Source of the DNA: Marthasterias glacialis
Lineage: Eukaryota; Echinodermata; Asteroidea; Forcipulatida; Asteriidae
Reading direction: 5' to 3'
Assembly: GCA_911728455.2 (NCBI GenBank)
Contig: OU452222.1
Location: 13,034,767 to 13,098,766 of the forward strand
DNA length: 64,000 nucleotides
Under the pieces are notes generated by a model. The model worked only from the letters and a program-made list of their open reading frames with translations. It did not search any database and was not told where the DNA came from. Positions 47,001 through 58,379 of this stretch are shown piece by piece; the stretch's first letter is position 1, and each line of letters opens with the position of its first letter. The position numbers were made by a program, and so were the translations under genes.

Positions 47001-50000
47001 CACTGTTGCACTAAACAGGGATGGAACTTCTTGGTGAGATCTCGCAATTTCTGGCATATTTCTGGATCTCAATCATATTAAAGTAAAACAAACAAAAAAT
47101 AAAAAGGAGAGCAAAAGTATATCAACAATAAAAGGAAAATCCTATAAATACTCAATGCAAATCGCAACACATCAGAACTATTAAATGCTAAACAACACAC
47201 AAGAAAAAAAATCTACTTCTAATCTGTTCTTGTCTCTAGAACTGTTGTGTTATTTTGTCCCTAGAACTGAGTGGCAGATATGCCTGAATGGATTTCTAAA
47301 ACTGGGTACTCTACAGCTGTTTGAAACTACAACTAATTAATCCAATTTATGGACACCTGGGAAAAATACCCAAACAATGCCAAATCGGAAATCAAAACAA
47401 ACTAGAGGGCTTATGAGCCACAAGTGTTCAGAGTCAATTGGAATAAGCTAGAGTAACTTACAGAGCATCTTGTATTAGCTGTGTGCAGTCTTGATCTATC
47501 TGGATGAAGTACAAACTGCTGGTGTGATCTATGCTATCGTAACATTGATTTTGTGAGAGTCCGTGAACAAACGTATATCTCAGTTCCGAGGTAGTGAATG
47601 TCCTTTGACCGAGCCGTTACGGTTTAGGTCCACCAGAAGAAAACAATCCTTCACGAAATTTTAGTCCATAGTTGATAATGATGGTGGAAATATTCAACAG
47701 TTCTGCCAGGGGATGGATGAAGGAGACAAAAATCGGCTGATAGGGGCTCGAAGGTCGTTCTTGGCACTGGACCAGGGTCAGTCACATGTCACCCATCATG
47801 CATGTCAGTCTGGGAACTAGGTGGTCCAAACAAGCCCAGCATTAGGTGGATGCTACTGGACAATCAGGAGCTCAGTCAAGGCTTCACGCCCAGGTCATAA
47901 ATGCATTAAACAGGGGTGGAACTTCATGGTGAGATCTCGCACTTTCTGGCAATTTTCTGGATCTCAATCATATTAAAGTAAAACATACAAAAAATAAAAC
48001 GGAGAGCAAAAGTATATCAGCAATAAAAAAAAAATACTATGAATACTAAATGCAATCCGAACACATCGGAACGATTAAATGTTTAACACACAAGAAAAAA
48101 ATCTTCTTCTAATCTGTTCCTTTGTCTCCAGAACTGTCGTGTTCTTTTGTCCCTAGAACTGAGTGGCAGATATGCCTGAATGGATTTCTAAAACTGGGTA
48201 CTCTACAGCTGTTTGAAACTACAACTAATTAATCCAATTTATGGACACCCAGGAAAAATACCCAAACAATGCCAAATCAGAAATCAAAATAAACTAGAGG
48301 GCTTAAGAGCCACAAGAGTTCAAAGTCATTTGGAATAAGCTAGAGTAACTTACAGAGCATCTTGTATTAGCTGTGTGCAGTCTTGATCTATCTGGATGAA
48401 GTACAAACTGCTGGTGTGATCTATGCTATCGTAGCTTTGATTTTGTGAGAGTCCGTGAACGAACGTTATCTCAGTTCCGAGGTAGTGAATGTCCTTTGAC
48501 CGAGCCATTACATTTTAAGTCCACCAGAAGAAAACAATCCTTCACAAAAATGTTAGTCAAAGGTTGATGATGATGGTGGAAATGTTCAACAGTTCTGCCA
48601 GGGGATGGATGAAGGAGACAAAAATCGGCTGATGGGGGCTCGAAGGTCAGTCTTGGCACTGGATCCAGGGTCAGTCACATGTCACCCATCATGCTTGTCA
48701 ATCTGGGAACTAGGCGGTCCAAACAAGCCCAGCATTAGGTGGATGCTACTGGACAATCAGGAGCTCAGTCAAGGCTTCACGCCAAGGTCACAGTTGCATT
48801 AAACAGGGGTGGATCTTCTTGGTGAGATCTCGCAATTTCTGGCAATTTTCTGGATCTCAATCATATTAAAGTAAAACAAACAAAAATTAAAAAGGAGAGC
48901 AAAAGTATATCAGCAATAAAAGGAAAATACTATGAATACTAAATGCAAATCGCAACACATCAGAACGATTAAATGCTAAAAAACACACAAGAAAAAAAAA
49001 TCTACTTCTAATCTGTTCTTGTCTCCAGAACTGTCGTGTTCTTTTGTTCCTAGAACTGAATAGCAGATATGCCTGCATGGATTTCTAAAACTGGGTACTC
49101 TACAGCTGTTTGAAACTACAACTTATTAATCCAATTTATGAACACCTGGGAAAAATACCCAAACAATGCCAAATCGGAAATCAAAATAAACTACAGGGCT
49201 TAAGAGCCACAAGAGTTCAAAGTCAATTGGAATAAGCTAGAGTAACTTACAGAGCATCTTGTATTAGCTGTGTGCAATCTTGATCTATCTGGATGAAGTA
49301 CAAACTGCTGGTGTTATCTATGCCATCATAGCTTTGATTTTGTGAGAGTCCGTGAACAAACGTATATCTCAGTTCCGAGGTAGTGAATGGCCTTTAACCG
49401 AGCCGTTACAGTTTAAGTCCACCAGAAGAAAATGACTCTTCACAAAAATGTTAGTCCAAGGTTGATGATGATGGTGGAAATGTTCAACAGTTCTGCCAGG
49501 GGATGGATGAAGAAGAAACAATCGGCTGATGGGGGCTCGAAGGTCAGTCTTGGCACAGGATCCAGGGTCAGTCACCTGTCACCCATCATGTTTGTCAGTC
49601 TAGGAACTAGGCGGTCCTAACAAGCCCAGCATTAGGTGGATGCTACTGGACAATCAGGAGCTCAGTCAAGGCTCCACGCCCAGGTCACTGTTGCATTAAA
49701 CAGGGATGGAACTTCTTGGTGAGATCTCGCAATTTCTGGCATATTTCTGGATCTCAATCATATTAAAGTAAAACAAACAAAAAATAAAAAGGAGAGCAAA
49801 AGTATATCAACAATAAAAGGAAAAGCCTATAAATACTCAATGCAAATCGCAACACATCAGAACTATTAAATGCTAAACAACACACAAGAAAAAAAATCTA
49901 CTTCTAATCTGTTCTTGTCTCTAGAACTGTTGTGTTATTTTGTCCCTAGAACTGAGTGGCAGATATGCCTGAATGGATTTCTAAAACTGGGTACTCTACA

Positions 50001-51423
50001 GCTGTTTGAAACTACAACTAATTAATCCAATTTATGGACACCTGGGAAAAATACCCAAACAATGCCAAATCGGAAATCAAAACAAACTAGAGGGCTTATG
50101 AGCCATAAGTGTTCAGAGTCAATTGGAATAAGCTAGAGTAACTTACAGAGCATCTTGTATTAGCTGTGTGCAGTCTTGATCTATCTGGATGAAGTACAAA
50201 CTGCTGGTGTGATCTATGCTATCGTAGCTTTGATTTTGTGAGAGTCCGTGAACAAACGTATATCTCAGTTCCGAGGTAGTGAATGTCCTTTGACCGAGCC
50301 GTTACGGTTTAGGTCCACCAGAAGAAAACAATCCTTCACAAAATGTTAGTCCATAGTTGATAATGATGGTGGAAATGTTCAACAGTTCTGCCAGGGGATG
50401 GATGAAGGAGACAAAAATCGGCTGATGGGGGCTCGAAGGTCGTTCTTGGCACTGGACCAGGGTCAGTCACATGTCACCCATCATGCATGTCAGTCTGGGA
50501 ACTAGGCGGTCCAAACAAGCCCAGCATTAGGTGGATGCTACTGGACAATCAGGAGCTCAGTCAAGGCTTCACGCCCAGGTCATAAATGCATTAAACAGGG
50601 GTGGATCTTCTTGGTGAGATCTCGCAATTCCTGGCAATTTTCTGGATCTCAATCATATTAAAGTAAAACAAACAAAAATTAAAAAAGTCGAGCAAAAGTA
50701 TATCAGCAATAAAAGGAAAATACTATGAATACTAAATGCAAATCGCAACACATCAGAACGATTAAATGCTAAAAAACACACAAGAAAAAAAATCTACTTT
50801 TAATCTGTTCTTGTCTCCAGAAATGTCGTGTTCTTTTGTCCCTAGAACTGAGTGGCAGATATGCCTGAATGGATTTCTAAAACTGGGTACTCTACAGCTG
50901 TTTGAAACTACAACTAATTAATCCAATTTATGGACATCGGAGAAAAATACCCAAACAATGCCAAATCGGAAATCAAAAACAAACTAGAGGGCTAGTTATC
51001 ATAGCTTTGATTTTGTGAGAGTCCGTGAACAAACGTATATCTCAGTTCCGAGGTAGTGAATGTCCTTTAACCGAGCCATTACATTTTAAGTCCACCAGAA
51101 GAAAACGATCCTTCACAAAAATGTTAGTCCAAGGTTGATGATGATGGTGGAAATGTTCAACAGTTCTGCCAGGGGATGGATGAAGAAGAAACAATCGGCT
51201 GATGGGGGCTCGAAGGTCAGTCTTGGCACTGGATCGAAGGTCAGTCACATGTCACCCATCATGCGTGTCAGTCTGGGAACTAGGCGGTCCAAACAAGCCC
51301 AGCCTTAGGTGGATGCTACTGGACAATCAGGAGCTCAGTCAAGGCTTCATGCCCAGGTCACTGTTGCATTAAACAGGGGTTGAACTTCTTGGTGAGATCT
51401 AGCACTCTCTGGCAATTTTCTGT
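44013..51423. repeat. 892-bp tandem repeat, nine copies
   Basis: Starts (AGGTAGTGAATG or its variants) at about 44013, 44908, 45801, 46692, 47588, 48480, 49378, 50274 and 51051. The 50274 copy lacks about 120 bp (near 50995) and the last copy stops near 51423. Landmarks per unit: AAGTCCACCAGAAGAAA, GTTGATGATGATGGTGGAAA, CAGGGGATGGATGAAG, GGACAATCAGGAGCTCAGTC and GTAACTTACAGAGCATCTTG. Copies 46684-49368 and onward from 49369 match almost perfectly with an offset of 2685 bp, a three-unit higher-order repeat. Minus-strand frames include one starting near VEHFHHHHQPW found in most copies; its significance is unknown. Confidence 0.95.
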
Positions 51424-52034
51424 ATCTTTAGCAGGTTCATTTTCTTCCAATCTATTGGGTGAAGACAGCAAACAGTAACTCATCATATATATGTAAAAAC
51501 TCGTGCACAGTGTAACTTGAAAAAAAAAGTTTGGAATTATCTCATCAGATAAAAAAAAAGAGAAAAACGTAGACGAATGTTTCATGATTTCCAAGTTTAG
51601 TTTTTCCCCATATGTTTTCTGACAAGTTCCTAACCAGCAACTACAAATGCATTGTAACTGTAGTTTCAAACATTGTTGTAAAAGTGTGGTTTATAAAAAA
51701 AGAATATATATTCAATAGAAGATAAAGATGTAACACAAAATTGTTTTGGCATCATACCTTCTAATCGGAAGCTTCTTGCAAATCTTGGAACACTTCGCTG
51801 ATGCTATCCACTCATTTCAACAGGGCAACATCTTCCTGAAAGAAACTAAAAAACATTCTCCAACAAATAGTTATTTGTTTTGTTGATGGGGGCTGCCATT
51901 CACACAATACTGATATAGCAGTAATTGTGAATAACTGTGTTTTTTCACACTGCTTGTTTCAGATAAATTAAATTATGGTCAAGGTTGAATCAATCTGTTT
52001 GTATTCTGACAGAGAGGTTCACAATTAAATATAA
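51424..52034. other. No gene seen
   Basis: AT-rich spacer between the 892-bp array and the Penelope-like region. The open minus-strand stretch at 51358-51669 has no recognisable motif. Confidence 0.45.
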
Positions 52035-52135
52035 TTTGCGTTTTACTTCCTCCGAACCATTCTTATCCCTCAGCCTCAAGTCCATTAAGTGGCTCTAACT
52101 TGAGGAAGAAAGAGACAAAGATCAAGTTAATAATC
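52035..52135 (+). pseudogene. Short Penelope-type RT fragment, direct repeat with 57005-57125
   Basis: TACTTCCTCCGAACCATTCT...GACAGGATAAC matches 57005-57125 in the same orientation, although the large PLE arms between them are inverted. At 57005 the segment continues the RT reading (around LVTLN), so this copy is a detached piece of RT. Confidence 0.65.
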
Positions 52136-52201
52136 AATGACAGGATAACTGTTAATCTACATGTGATGTCAGACGTGGAACAATTGTAATGCTAATTGGA
52201 C

Positions 52202-53310
52202 AATAGGAGAAAGAACTGAATCAAGATAGCACAAAAAAAAACTCAGTAGGACAGGCACAAGTCAACATGATGGGATTGTTAGGTTTGTGGATCTTGAGGA
52301 CAAGGTACAAACGAGCAGTATAGGGTGCAGAAACTTTGAGTTCCTTAGCATTGCTAGGCAGTGAACCATGTCTTATAAACTTATTCCTAGTTTTGGTGAC
52401 TTCTTTCTGGTGCTCAGATGTAAAATCATTTTGTACTTCTCTGTAAGACATTCCACCAGACAATTGACACTCAGCTTCTTTGATGTAAAGATCACATCAC
52501 CAAACCACGGTAGCTCCACCTTTGTCCGCTCTCTTAATGACAAAAGAAGGGTTCCCATGAAGGGACTGGAGTGCACTGCAATTATCCTTGATGATATTAC
52601 AGAAGCCAGGCTTACTGAAATCAAGACGGTTTATCTCTCGTTGGGAACTGTTGATAACAAAGTCCAACGTTCTGTTAAGTTCGTGGTTAGGGAACCACTT
52701 AGACTTCTTTGGGCTAAACTTGTCAAATCGATCAACAGGTAGAAAATCAGCTGGCTGAATTGAAACGTCACAATGAGACACAGGTGAGTAAGTAGTGATA
52801 TGTGGCTTGGAATCAACAGACTGATGAACAGGCGAGGATATAGAGCTCCGAGTGTGTAGATCATCCTTGTAGTAGAAATTGTTTGAAGCATAACTGACGG
52901 AAGAATTCATCAACATCTCTATTCATTGAAAACTCATCCACACACCAAATATTAGGCACAAAATTAAGGCCAAATTGATGAAAATCACACTCTGCTTCTG
53001 AAAGTGGAAGATTGAGTGGTATAGTCATGACCATATTCTTGGGGCGGGGCTGATGTGAAGAGCTAAGTACGGTTGGATGCTGGTTGACTACCGAAGATGA
53101 ATGTCTTAAGGAGCACAGCTTAGAATCCTTAGAATGCTTTCAACCTTGAAACAGTTCCACACTAAGCGAGCAATTGATTCCAAACAGTTAATTGGTCAAC
53201 CAAGTTATAAAATGTAGTACACAAATCATGTATCTCATGAACAAGCTGAACAATCGTCTTGAAATGGGACTGCAGAGTTCACCAAATAAGACGACAGGGT
53301 GAAGCATGGA
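52202..53310 (-). pseudogene. Penelope-like element copy A: N-terminal and RT fragment
   Basis: Minus strand. The region reads KRADKGGATVVW (the conserved entry motif of Penelope-like RTs, here at about 52500), preceded by CSALQSLHGNPSFVI and followed, after frameshifts, by YLVLKIHKPNNP and CPTEF near 52230-52330. The sequence breaks at about 52202 before the catalytic motif. It is a decayed mirror copy of 55900-57000. Several frameshifts and stops; no function possible. Confidence 0.8.
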
Positions 53311-53523
53311 CGACACTGCAAACCTCACAAGAGTACAGATGACTACCCGGCAACAGATTGGAAGAGTGGAACTTAAGTTCAAATCCTCTAGGTATACGTC
53401 CAGTCCATCAGCAGGTGGTGAGGAATCTCCAATGACTGCAAAATCTTGTTTTCATGAAATTAGCTTAGGCGAGGGTAAGGCTAGCTTGACACATGACCAT
53501 AAATCCGGACATAGCACTGACAA

Positions 53524-53832
53524 ATTTGCCTTAGTTTTTTTGCTGAAACTTTTGGGGTCAAAAACCAAAATGCTTTGAGTACCCCCACTCAAATCATTTT
53601 GAGTTTTTGACCAAAATTTTAAAGTCATTTTTGCTCTACCAAGTCAAGAGGGCAAATCCCCTGGTACCAGCACTCTAATTTGCAAGCCTGGATCTGCCTT
53701 AGTTTGGGAAATATCCACCGTTTTTTTGCTGAAACTTTTAGGGTCAAAATCCAAAATGCTTTGAGTACCCCCCACTCAAAACATTTTGAGTCTTTGACCA
53801 AAATTTCAAAGTCATTTTCGCTCTATCAAGGG
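53524..53832 (-). repeat. Inserted fragment of the 24.6-29.9 kb tandem array
   Basis: Two units in opposite orientation to the main array: CTCTACCAAGTCAAGAGGGC, GGTACCAGCACTCTAATTTGC and GGATCTGCCTTAGTTTGGG. It lies inside Penelope copy A and is absent from copy B, so it arrived after the two copies existed. Confidence 0.9.
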
Positions 53833-54711
53833 AAATATTCATCCGTAGAATCAAAATGAATGGTTTGTGCAGTGCTTACCAAAACAAAACATTTGGAAGG
53901 CAGAATTTCCGACCAAACTGCGTCTTGTTGCGGTGGTAGTTTGAGTGCAAAAAATCTGCATTCAAGCCACCCGGATTCAGTGTTTCCAACTTGTGTACGA
54001 TGCACTGTTCCATGTTCTGGCCCTGTGTAGTAGATGAAGTCAGTTTCAAGACACACAGGCACATGTTCATGCACGTGTGCGTCAGGCCAGAAATAATGAC
54101 ATGCTACATGATGTCCCAGGATGTTTAGCCATACACTTCTGAGGTGCTCAGTGAAGCAGTCAGCCAGTCAACCCATCATCTCACCAATGTGGTGCACACC
54201 ACATTGCTTGCAGGATATACAATACACCAGGTTGACAGAACACAGGAAAATTGTCCTGCGGATGTGAAACCTTCTTTGGGGCCGTCAAGTATGGAGGGAC
54301 TGTGGATATGCCTGCACGTGTTGCAACAGGGACGATTGCAGGCAAACATGCCTAGGACAGTGGTATCATTGGAGACTATTTGTGGAAGGGTGGAGGGAAC
54401 AAAGTTTTTTCCAATTGATTGGGCGGAAAGGAAAGCACACAAGGGTGTAGAAGTCATATTAAATATGAAGTTCATCAATGGATCTGTCTGCAGCGTGCGA
54501 TAGTGTTTCTGGACAATGGCACAAATTCTCAGATTGAATGGGTGGTAAGTAAGAACTAAGGGAATGGGGTTCTGATTTTGTCTCAAAGATGGGACTAGGG
54601 CTTCTTCAAGGCTCAACGCAGATATTCGACTAAGTACAGCTGACAGAACATCCGCAGGGTAACCTTTGTGTTGGAAAAAATTAGTCACATTCAAAGCCTG
54701 CTACGTAAAAT
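53833..54711 (-). pseudogene. Penelope-like element copy A: RT C-terminus and GIY-YIG region
   Basis: The 172-codon minus-strand frame (54176-54694) has NFFQHKGYPADVL, LVLTYHPFNLRI, IVQKHYRTLQTDPL, a CNRPCCNTCRHI cysteine cluster and GPKEGFTSAGQFSCVL, the standard order leading to a GIY-YIG endonuclease in Penelope-like elements. The GIY-YIG itself is frameshifted: remnants resembling FTEHLRSVWLN lie around 54110-54170. It begins inside the hairpin cluster at 54680. Confidence 0.85.
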
Positions 54712-55200
54712 CCTCATCATCCCTACAAATGACTTCGACAAATCTGTAGGGATGATGAGGATTTTACGAACCAATCTTAGAATGTGACTAATTTTGTCCA
54801 AGACAGACGGAAGAAATTAGTCACATCCGAAGCCTGTTACGTAAAATTTTCATCATCGCTACAAATGACTTCAACAAATTTGTAGAGATGATGAGGATTT
54901 TACCTAGCAGGCTTCGGATGTGACTTATTTCTTCCGTCTGTCTCAGAAGAAATTAGTCACAATTGAACCTGCTACGTAAAATCCTCATCATTGCTACAAA
55001 TTTGTCGAAGTCATTTGTAGCGATGATGAGGATTTTACGAAGCAGGCTATGAATGTGACTTATTTCTTCAGTCTGTCTAGGAAGATATTAGTCACATTCA
55101 AAACCTGATACATAAAATCCTCATCATCGCTACAGATTTGTCTAAGTCATTTGTAGGGATGATGAGGATTTTTTGAAGCAGGGTCTGGATGTGACTAATT
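54680..55200. repeat. Four tandem about 113-bp palindromes at centre of PLE inverted repeat
   Basis: Hairpins at about 54680-54793, 54817-54930, 54952-55065 and 55088-55200. Each reads TTAGTCACAT...GTAAAATCCTCATCATC.CTACAAAT, then a short loop near GACTTCGACAAA, then the inverted complement back to ATGTGACTTATTT. Spacers carry GACAGACGGAAGAAA. The repeated half-unit is Penelope coding sequence: at the right edge (55160-55200) it reads RDDEDFLKQGLDVTNFF straight into the RT C-terminus. There are thus eight alternating copies of one coding segment. Confidence 0.9.
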
Positions 55201-55860
55201 TCTTCCAACACAAAGGTTACCATGCTGATGTTCTGCCAGCTGCACTTAGTCGAATATCTGCGTTGAGCCTTGAAGAAGCCCTAGTCCCATCTTTGAGACA
55301 AAATCAGAACCCCAGCCCCTTAGTTCTTACTTACCACCCATTCAATCTGAGAGTTTGTGCCATTGTCCAGAAACACTATCACACGCTGCAGACAGATCCA
55401 TTGATGAACTTCATATTTAATATGACTTCAACATCCTTGTGTGCTTTCCGTTCCACCCAATCAATTGGAAAAACCTTTGTTCCCTCCACCCTTCCACAAA
55501 TAGTCTCCAATGATACCACTGTCCTAGGCATGTTTGCCTGCAATCGGCCCTGTTTCAACACGTGCAGGCATATCCACAGTCCCTCCATACTTGATGGCCC
55601 CAAAGAAGGTTTCATGTCCGCAGGACAACTCTCCTGTATTCTGCCAACCTGGTGTAGTATATATGTTGCAAGCAATGCGGTGTCCACCAAATTGGTGAGA
55701 TGATGGGTTGACTGGCTGACCGCTTCACTGAGCACCTCAGAAGTGTATGGCTAAACATCCCAGGACATCATGTAGCATGTCATTTTTCTGGCCTGAGCCA
55801 GTCATGGGTACTTCCCTTGCCCTCGCCACAGCTAATATCACAAAAACAAAATTTTGCAGT
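55130..55860 (+). pseudogene. Penelope-like element copy B: RT C-terminus and GIY-YIG region
   Basis: The 176-codon plus-strand frame (55173-55703) matches copy A almost throughout: NFFQHKGYHADVL, LVLTYHPFNLRV, a CNRPCFNTCRHI cysteine cluster and GPKEGFMSAGQLSCIL. The GIY-YIG portion after about 55660 is broken by frameshifts. It lacks the foreign insertion present in copy A. Confidence 0.85.
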
Positions 55861-55899
55861 CATTGGAGATTCCTCATCACCTGCTGATGGACTGGATGT

Positions 55900-57125
55900 A
55901 TACCTATAAGGATTTGAACTTAAGTTCCACTCGTACAGTCTGTTGACGGGTAGTCATCTGTACTCTTGTGAAGTTTGCAGTGTAGTCCGTGCTTTATTCA
56001 GTCGTCTTATTTGCTGTACTCTTCAGGCCCATTACAAGAGTACTACATTCTATAACCTTGTTGACCATTCAACTGTTTATGACATCAGAGGAATCATTCA
56101 CGCACTTGATGCGAACTGTTTCAAGGTTGAAAGCATTCTAAGGATTCTAAGCTATGCTCCTTCAGACGTTCATCTCCGTTAGTCAACCAGTGTCCGCTGG
56201 TATTTAGCTCATCACATCAGCCCCCAAAGAAGACGGTTTTGACTAAGCCTTGTATCCTCCACTTTCTGAGTGTGATGTTCCTCGACTTGACCTAAATCTT
56301 GTGCCTACTATTTGTTGTGTGGATGAGTTTTCACTGAATAGAGATGTTGATGAATCCTTCCCTCGTTTACTCTTGAAACAATTCTTCCATAAGGATGATT
56401 TACACACTCAGAGCTTTACATCCTCGCCTGTTTCTCAGTCTGTTGATTCACCTTTGTCTCATTCTGACCCGTTGATCCAGTTTCCATACTTTGCCCAAGG
56501 AAGTCTAGGTGGCTCCCTAATCCTGAACTTAACAAAATGTTGGACTTTGTTATCGACAGTTGCCGACAAGAAGTTAACCATCTTGATGTCAACCATCTTG
56601 AAGTCAGTAAGCCTGCTTTCTTTAATATCACCATGGATAATTGCATTGCACTCCAGTCCCTTCGTAAGAACCCTTTTGTTGTCAATAAAGCTGAACGTTG
56701 TCTGATGGGACATCTTAGAGAAAAGTAGATCATGATCTTACATCGGAGTACCAGAAAGAAGTCACCCAAACAGAGAATAAGTTTATAAGACATGGTTCAC
56801 TACCTCGCAATGCTAAGAAACTCATAGTTTCTGCACTGCGTACTGCTGGTTTCTACTTCCTCCCCAAGATTCACAAACCTAACAATCCCAGTTGCCCCCT
56901 CACATTGACTTCTGCCTGTCCTACTGAGCTTGTTGTGTGCTATTTTGATTCAGTTCTGTCTATCGTCTAACCGTTACCCTCCTACATCAAAGATACTTCA
57001 GAGTTGATGTACTTCCTCCAAAACAATTCTCGTCCTTCAGCCTTTGTCCACTTAGTAACTCTGAATTGAGGAAGAGACATGGATCAAGGTATTCATTATA
57101 GACAGGATAACAAATTATGTCCACC
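55900..57125 (+). pseudogene. Penelope-like element copy B: N-terminal and RT fragment
   Basis: Continues from the C-terminal part of an upstream copy into N-terminal sequence: DHSTVYDIRGIIHALDANCF near 56060, the DDLHTQSF segment near 56395, a broken equivalent of the RT entry motif near 56680, a frameshifted KIHKPNNPS near 56870 and PLPSYIKDTSELM near 56970, ending around LVTLN where the first RT catalytic Asp should be (Asn here). C-terminus followed by N-terminus is the order expected from the tandem copies typical of Penelope-like elements. Non-functional. Confidence 0.75.
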
Positions 57126-57223
57126 ACACAACATTCGACTACAACATTTATAACTTAACCATGATCCAGCGCCGATGTCTCCTGTGCTAGCATCCTTCTC
57201 GACTTGCTTCGCTGGCTAAAGAA

Positions 57224-57249
57224 TCATCTCATCGGGGCTGTTCTCTTGT
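57224..57249 (-). CDS. Terminal exon, tail unit 1
   Basis: Minus-strand acceptor CTATGCAG, then 26 bp reading (G)AC AAG AGA ACA... to TGA. The two leading bases fit the phase-1 end of the exon at 57351-57413, giving a short DKRTAPM-type C-terminus. The same ending occurs in the copy at 57742-57767. Protein family unknown. Confidence 0.4.
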
Positions 57250-57350
57250 CTGCATAGAAACAACAAAACATACAGTAATTTAATTTCAAGATATTCCAGG
57301 ATAGTAATTAAATCCACTCCTTTTTAAACGAATAGAAGATAACACCTTAC

Positions 57351-57413
57351 CGATCTTGAAAAGTTCACCATTATCACCACTGATGCCTTCATCACACTGC
57401 ATCGATGGGTTAC
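57351..57413 (-). CDS. Tail exon beta, unit 1 (63 bp)
   Basis: Bounded by the acceptor ACAATACAG and the donor GTAAGG on the minus strand. Reads NPSMQCDEGISGDN and on to FKI. It begins with two bases that complete the codon left by exon alpha (57586-57652), so alpha and beta join in frame. A diverged copy of identical length is at 58317-58379. No known domain; acidic. Confidence 0.55.
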
Positions 57414-57585
57414 CTGTATTGTAGAATAATGGTAGACAATGCAAAAATATTAACTTACATGTACACTAAACATCAATTACGTTCATGGTTTTGAAGTTTT
57501 TGTCTTGATGAGTCATCCAAGTCATCTTTTTACTGAATAATTTCACAAAACTTACTGTACTATGACATCTTAATTCTAAACTTAC

Positions 57586-57652
57586 CTCCACATAGCTTTT
57601 CCTTTTCCTCTTTGACCTCTTCTACCTCTCCGTCTTTACTATCAGTGGGTGG
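57586..57652 (-). CDS. Tail exon alpha, unit 1 (67 bp)
   Basis: Minus-strand acceptor GCATGTTGTAG, donor GGAG/GTAAGT. Reads PPTDSKDGEVEEVKEEKEKL, a charged, probably disordered or coiled segment. The phase-1 end joins exon beta. Copies: 58026-58093 (one base longer, frameshifted) and 58841-58920 (its 5' part replaced by the minisatellite). Confidence 0.55.
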
Positions 57653-57741
57653 CTACAACATGCAACTACCATTATCCGGCCGTGATGTCTTCTGTGCTAG
57701 CATTCCTTAGGATCTTCATGACTCGCTTCACCGGCTAAGCA

Positions 57742-57767
57742 TCAAATCATCGGGGCTGTTCTTTTGT
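57742..57767 (-). CDS. Terminal exon, tail unit 2
   Basis: Minus-strand acceptor TATACGCAG, then DKRTAPMI and TGA; same length and phase as 57224-57249. In this unit exon beta is missing: at about 57853 the acceptor CTACAG runs straight into GTAAGT. Confidence 0.4.
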
Positions 57768-58025
57768 CTGCGTATAAACAAGAAACAATAATACATACAG
57801 TAATTAAACTTCAAGATATTCCAGGGTAGTAATTAAGTCCACTCCTTACTTACCTGTAGTGTAGGTTAATGGAAGACAATGCAAAAACATTAACTTACAT
57901 GTACACTAAACATCAATTATGTTCATGGTTTTGAAGTTTTTGTCTTGATGAGTCATCCAAGTCATCTTTTTACTGAATAATTTCACAAAATTTACTGTAC
58001 TATGACATCTTTATTCTAAACTTAC

Positions 58026-58093
58026 CTCCACATAGCTTTTTCTTTTCCTCTTTGACCCTCTTCTACATCTCCGTCTGTACTATCAGTGGGTGG
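58026..58093 (-). pseudogene. Tail exon alpha, unit 2, frameshifted
   Basis: Same splice sites as 57586-57652, but with an extra G after GAAGAG, which breaks the frame (68 rather than 67 bp). Otherwise closely related. Confidence 0.55.
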
Positions 58094-58316
58094 CTACAAC
58101 ATGCAACTACCATGATCCGGCCGTGATGTCTTCTGTACTAGCATTCCTTAAGATCTTCATGACTCGCTTCACTGGCTAAGCATCAAGTCATCGGGGCTGT
58201 TATTTTGTCTGCGTATAAACATGAAACAATAATACATACAGTAATTAAACTTCAAAATATTCCAGGGTAGTAATTAAGACCACTCCTTTCCAAAAGAAGA
58301 TAAGATCATCCCTAAC

Positions 58317-58379
58317 CGATCTCAAAAAATTCAACTTTATCATCGCTGATACCTTTATCACACTGCATCACTGGGTTAC
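58317..58379 (-). CDS. Tail exon beta, unit 3 (63 bp)
   Basis: Acceptor CCTTACAG and donor GTTAGG on the minus strand; reads NPVMQCDKGISDDKVEFFEI. Length and phase match unit 1, and most differences leave the frame open, which is compatible with past selection. It would follow the exon alpha copy at 58841. Confidence 0.5.

Noticed and set aside
54680-55200. Hammerhead ribozymes, known from Penelope-like elements
   Set aside because: ATGATGAG resembles the CTGATGAG core but lacks the essential C, a stem II hairpin and a properly placed GAAA.
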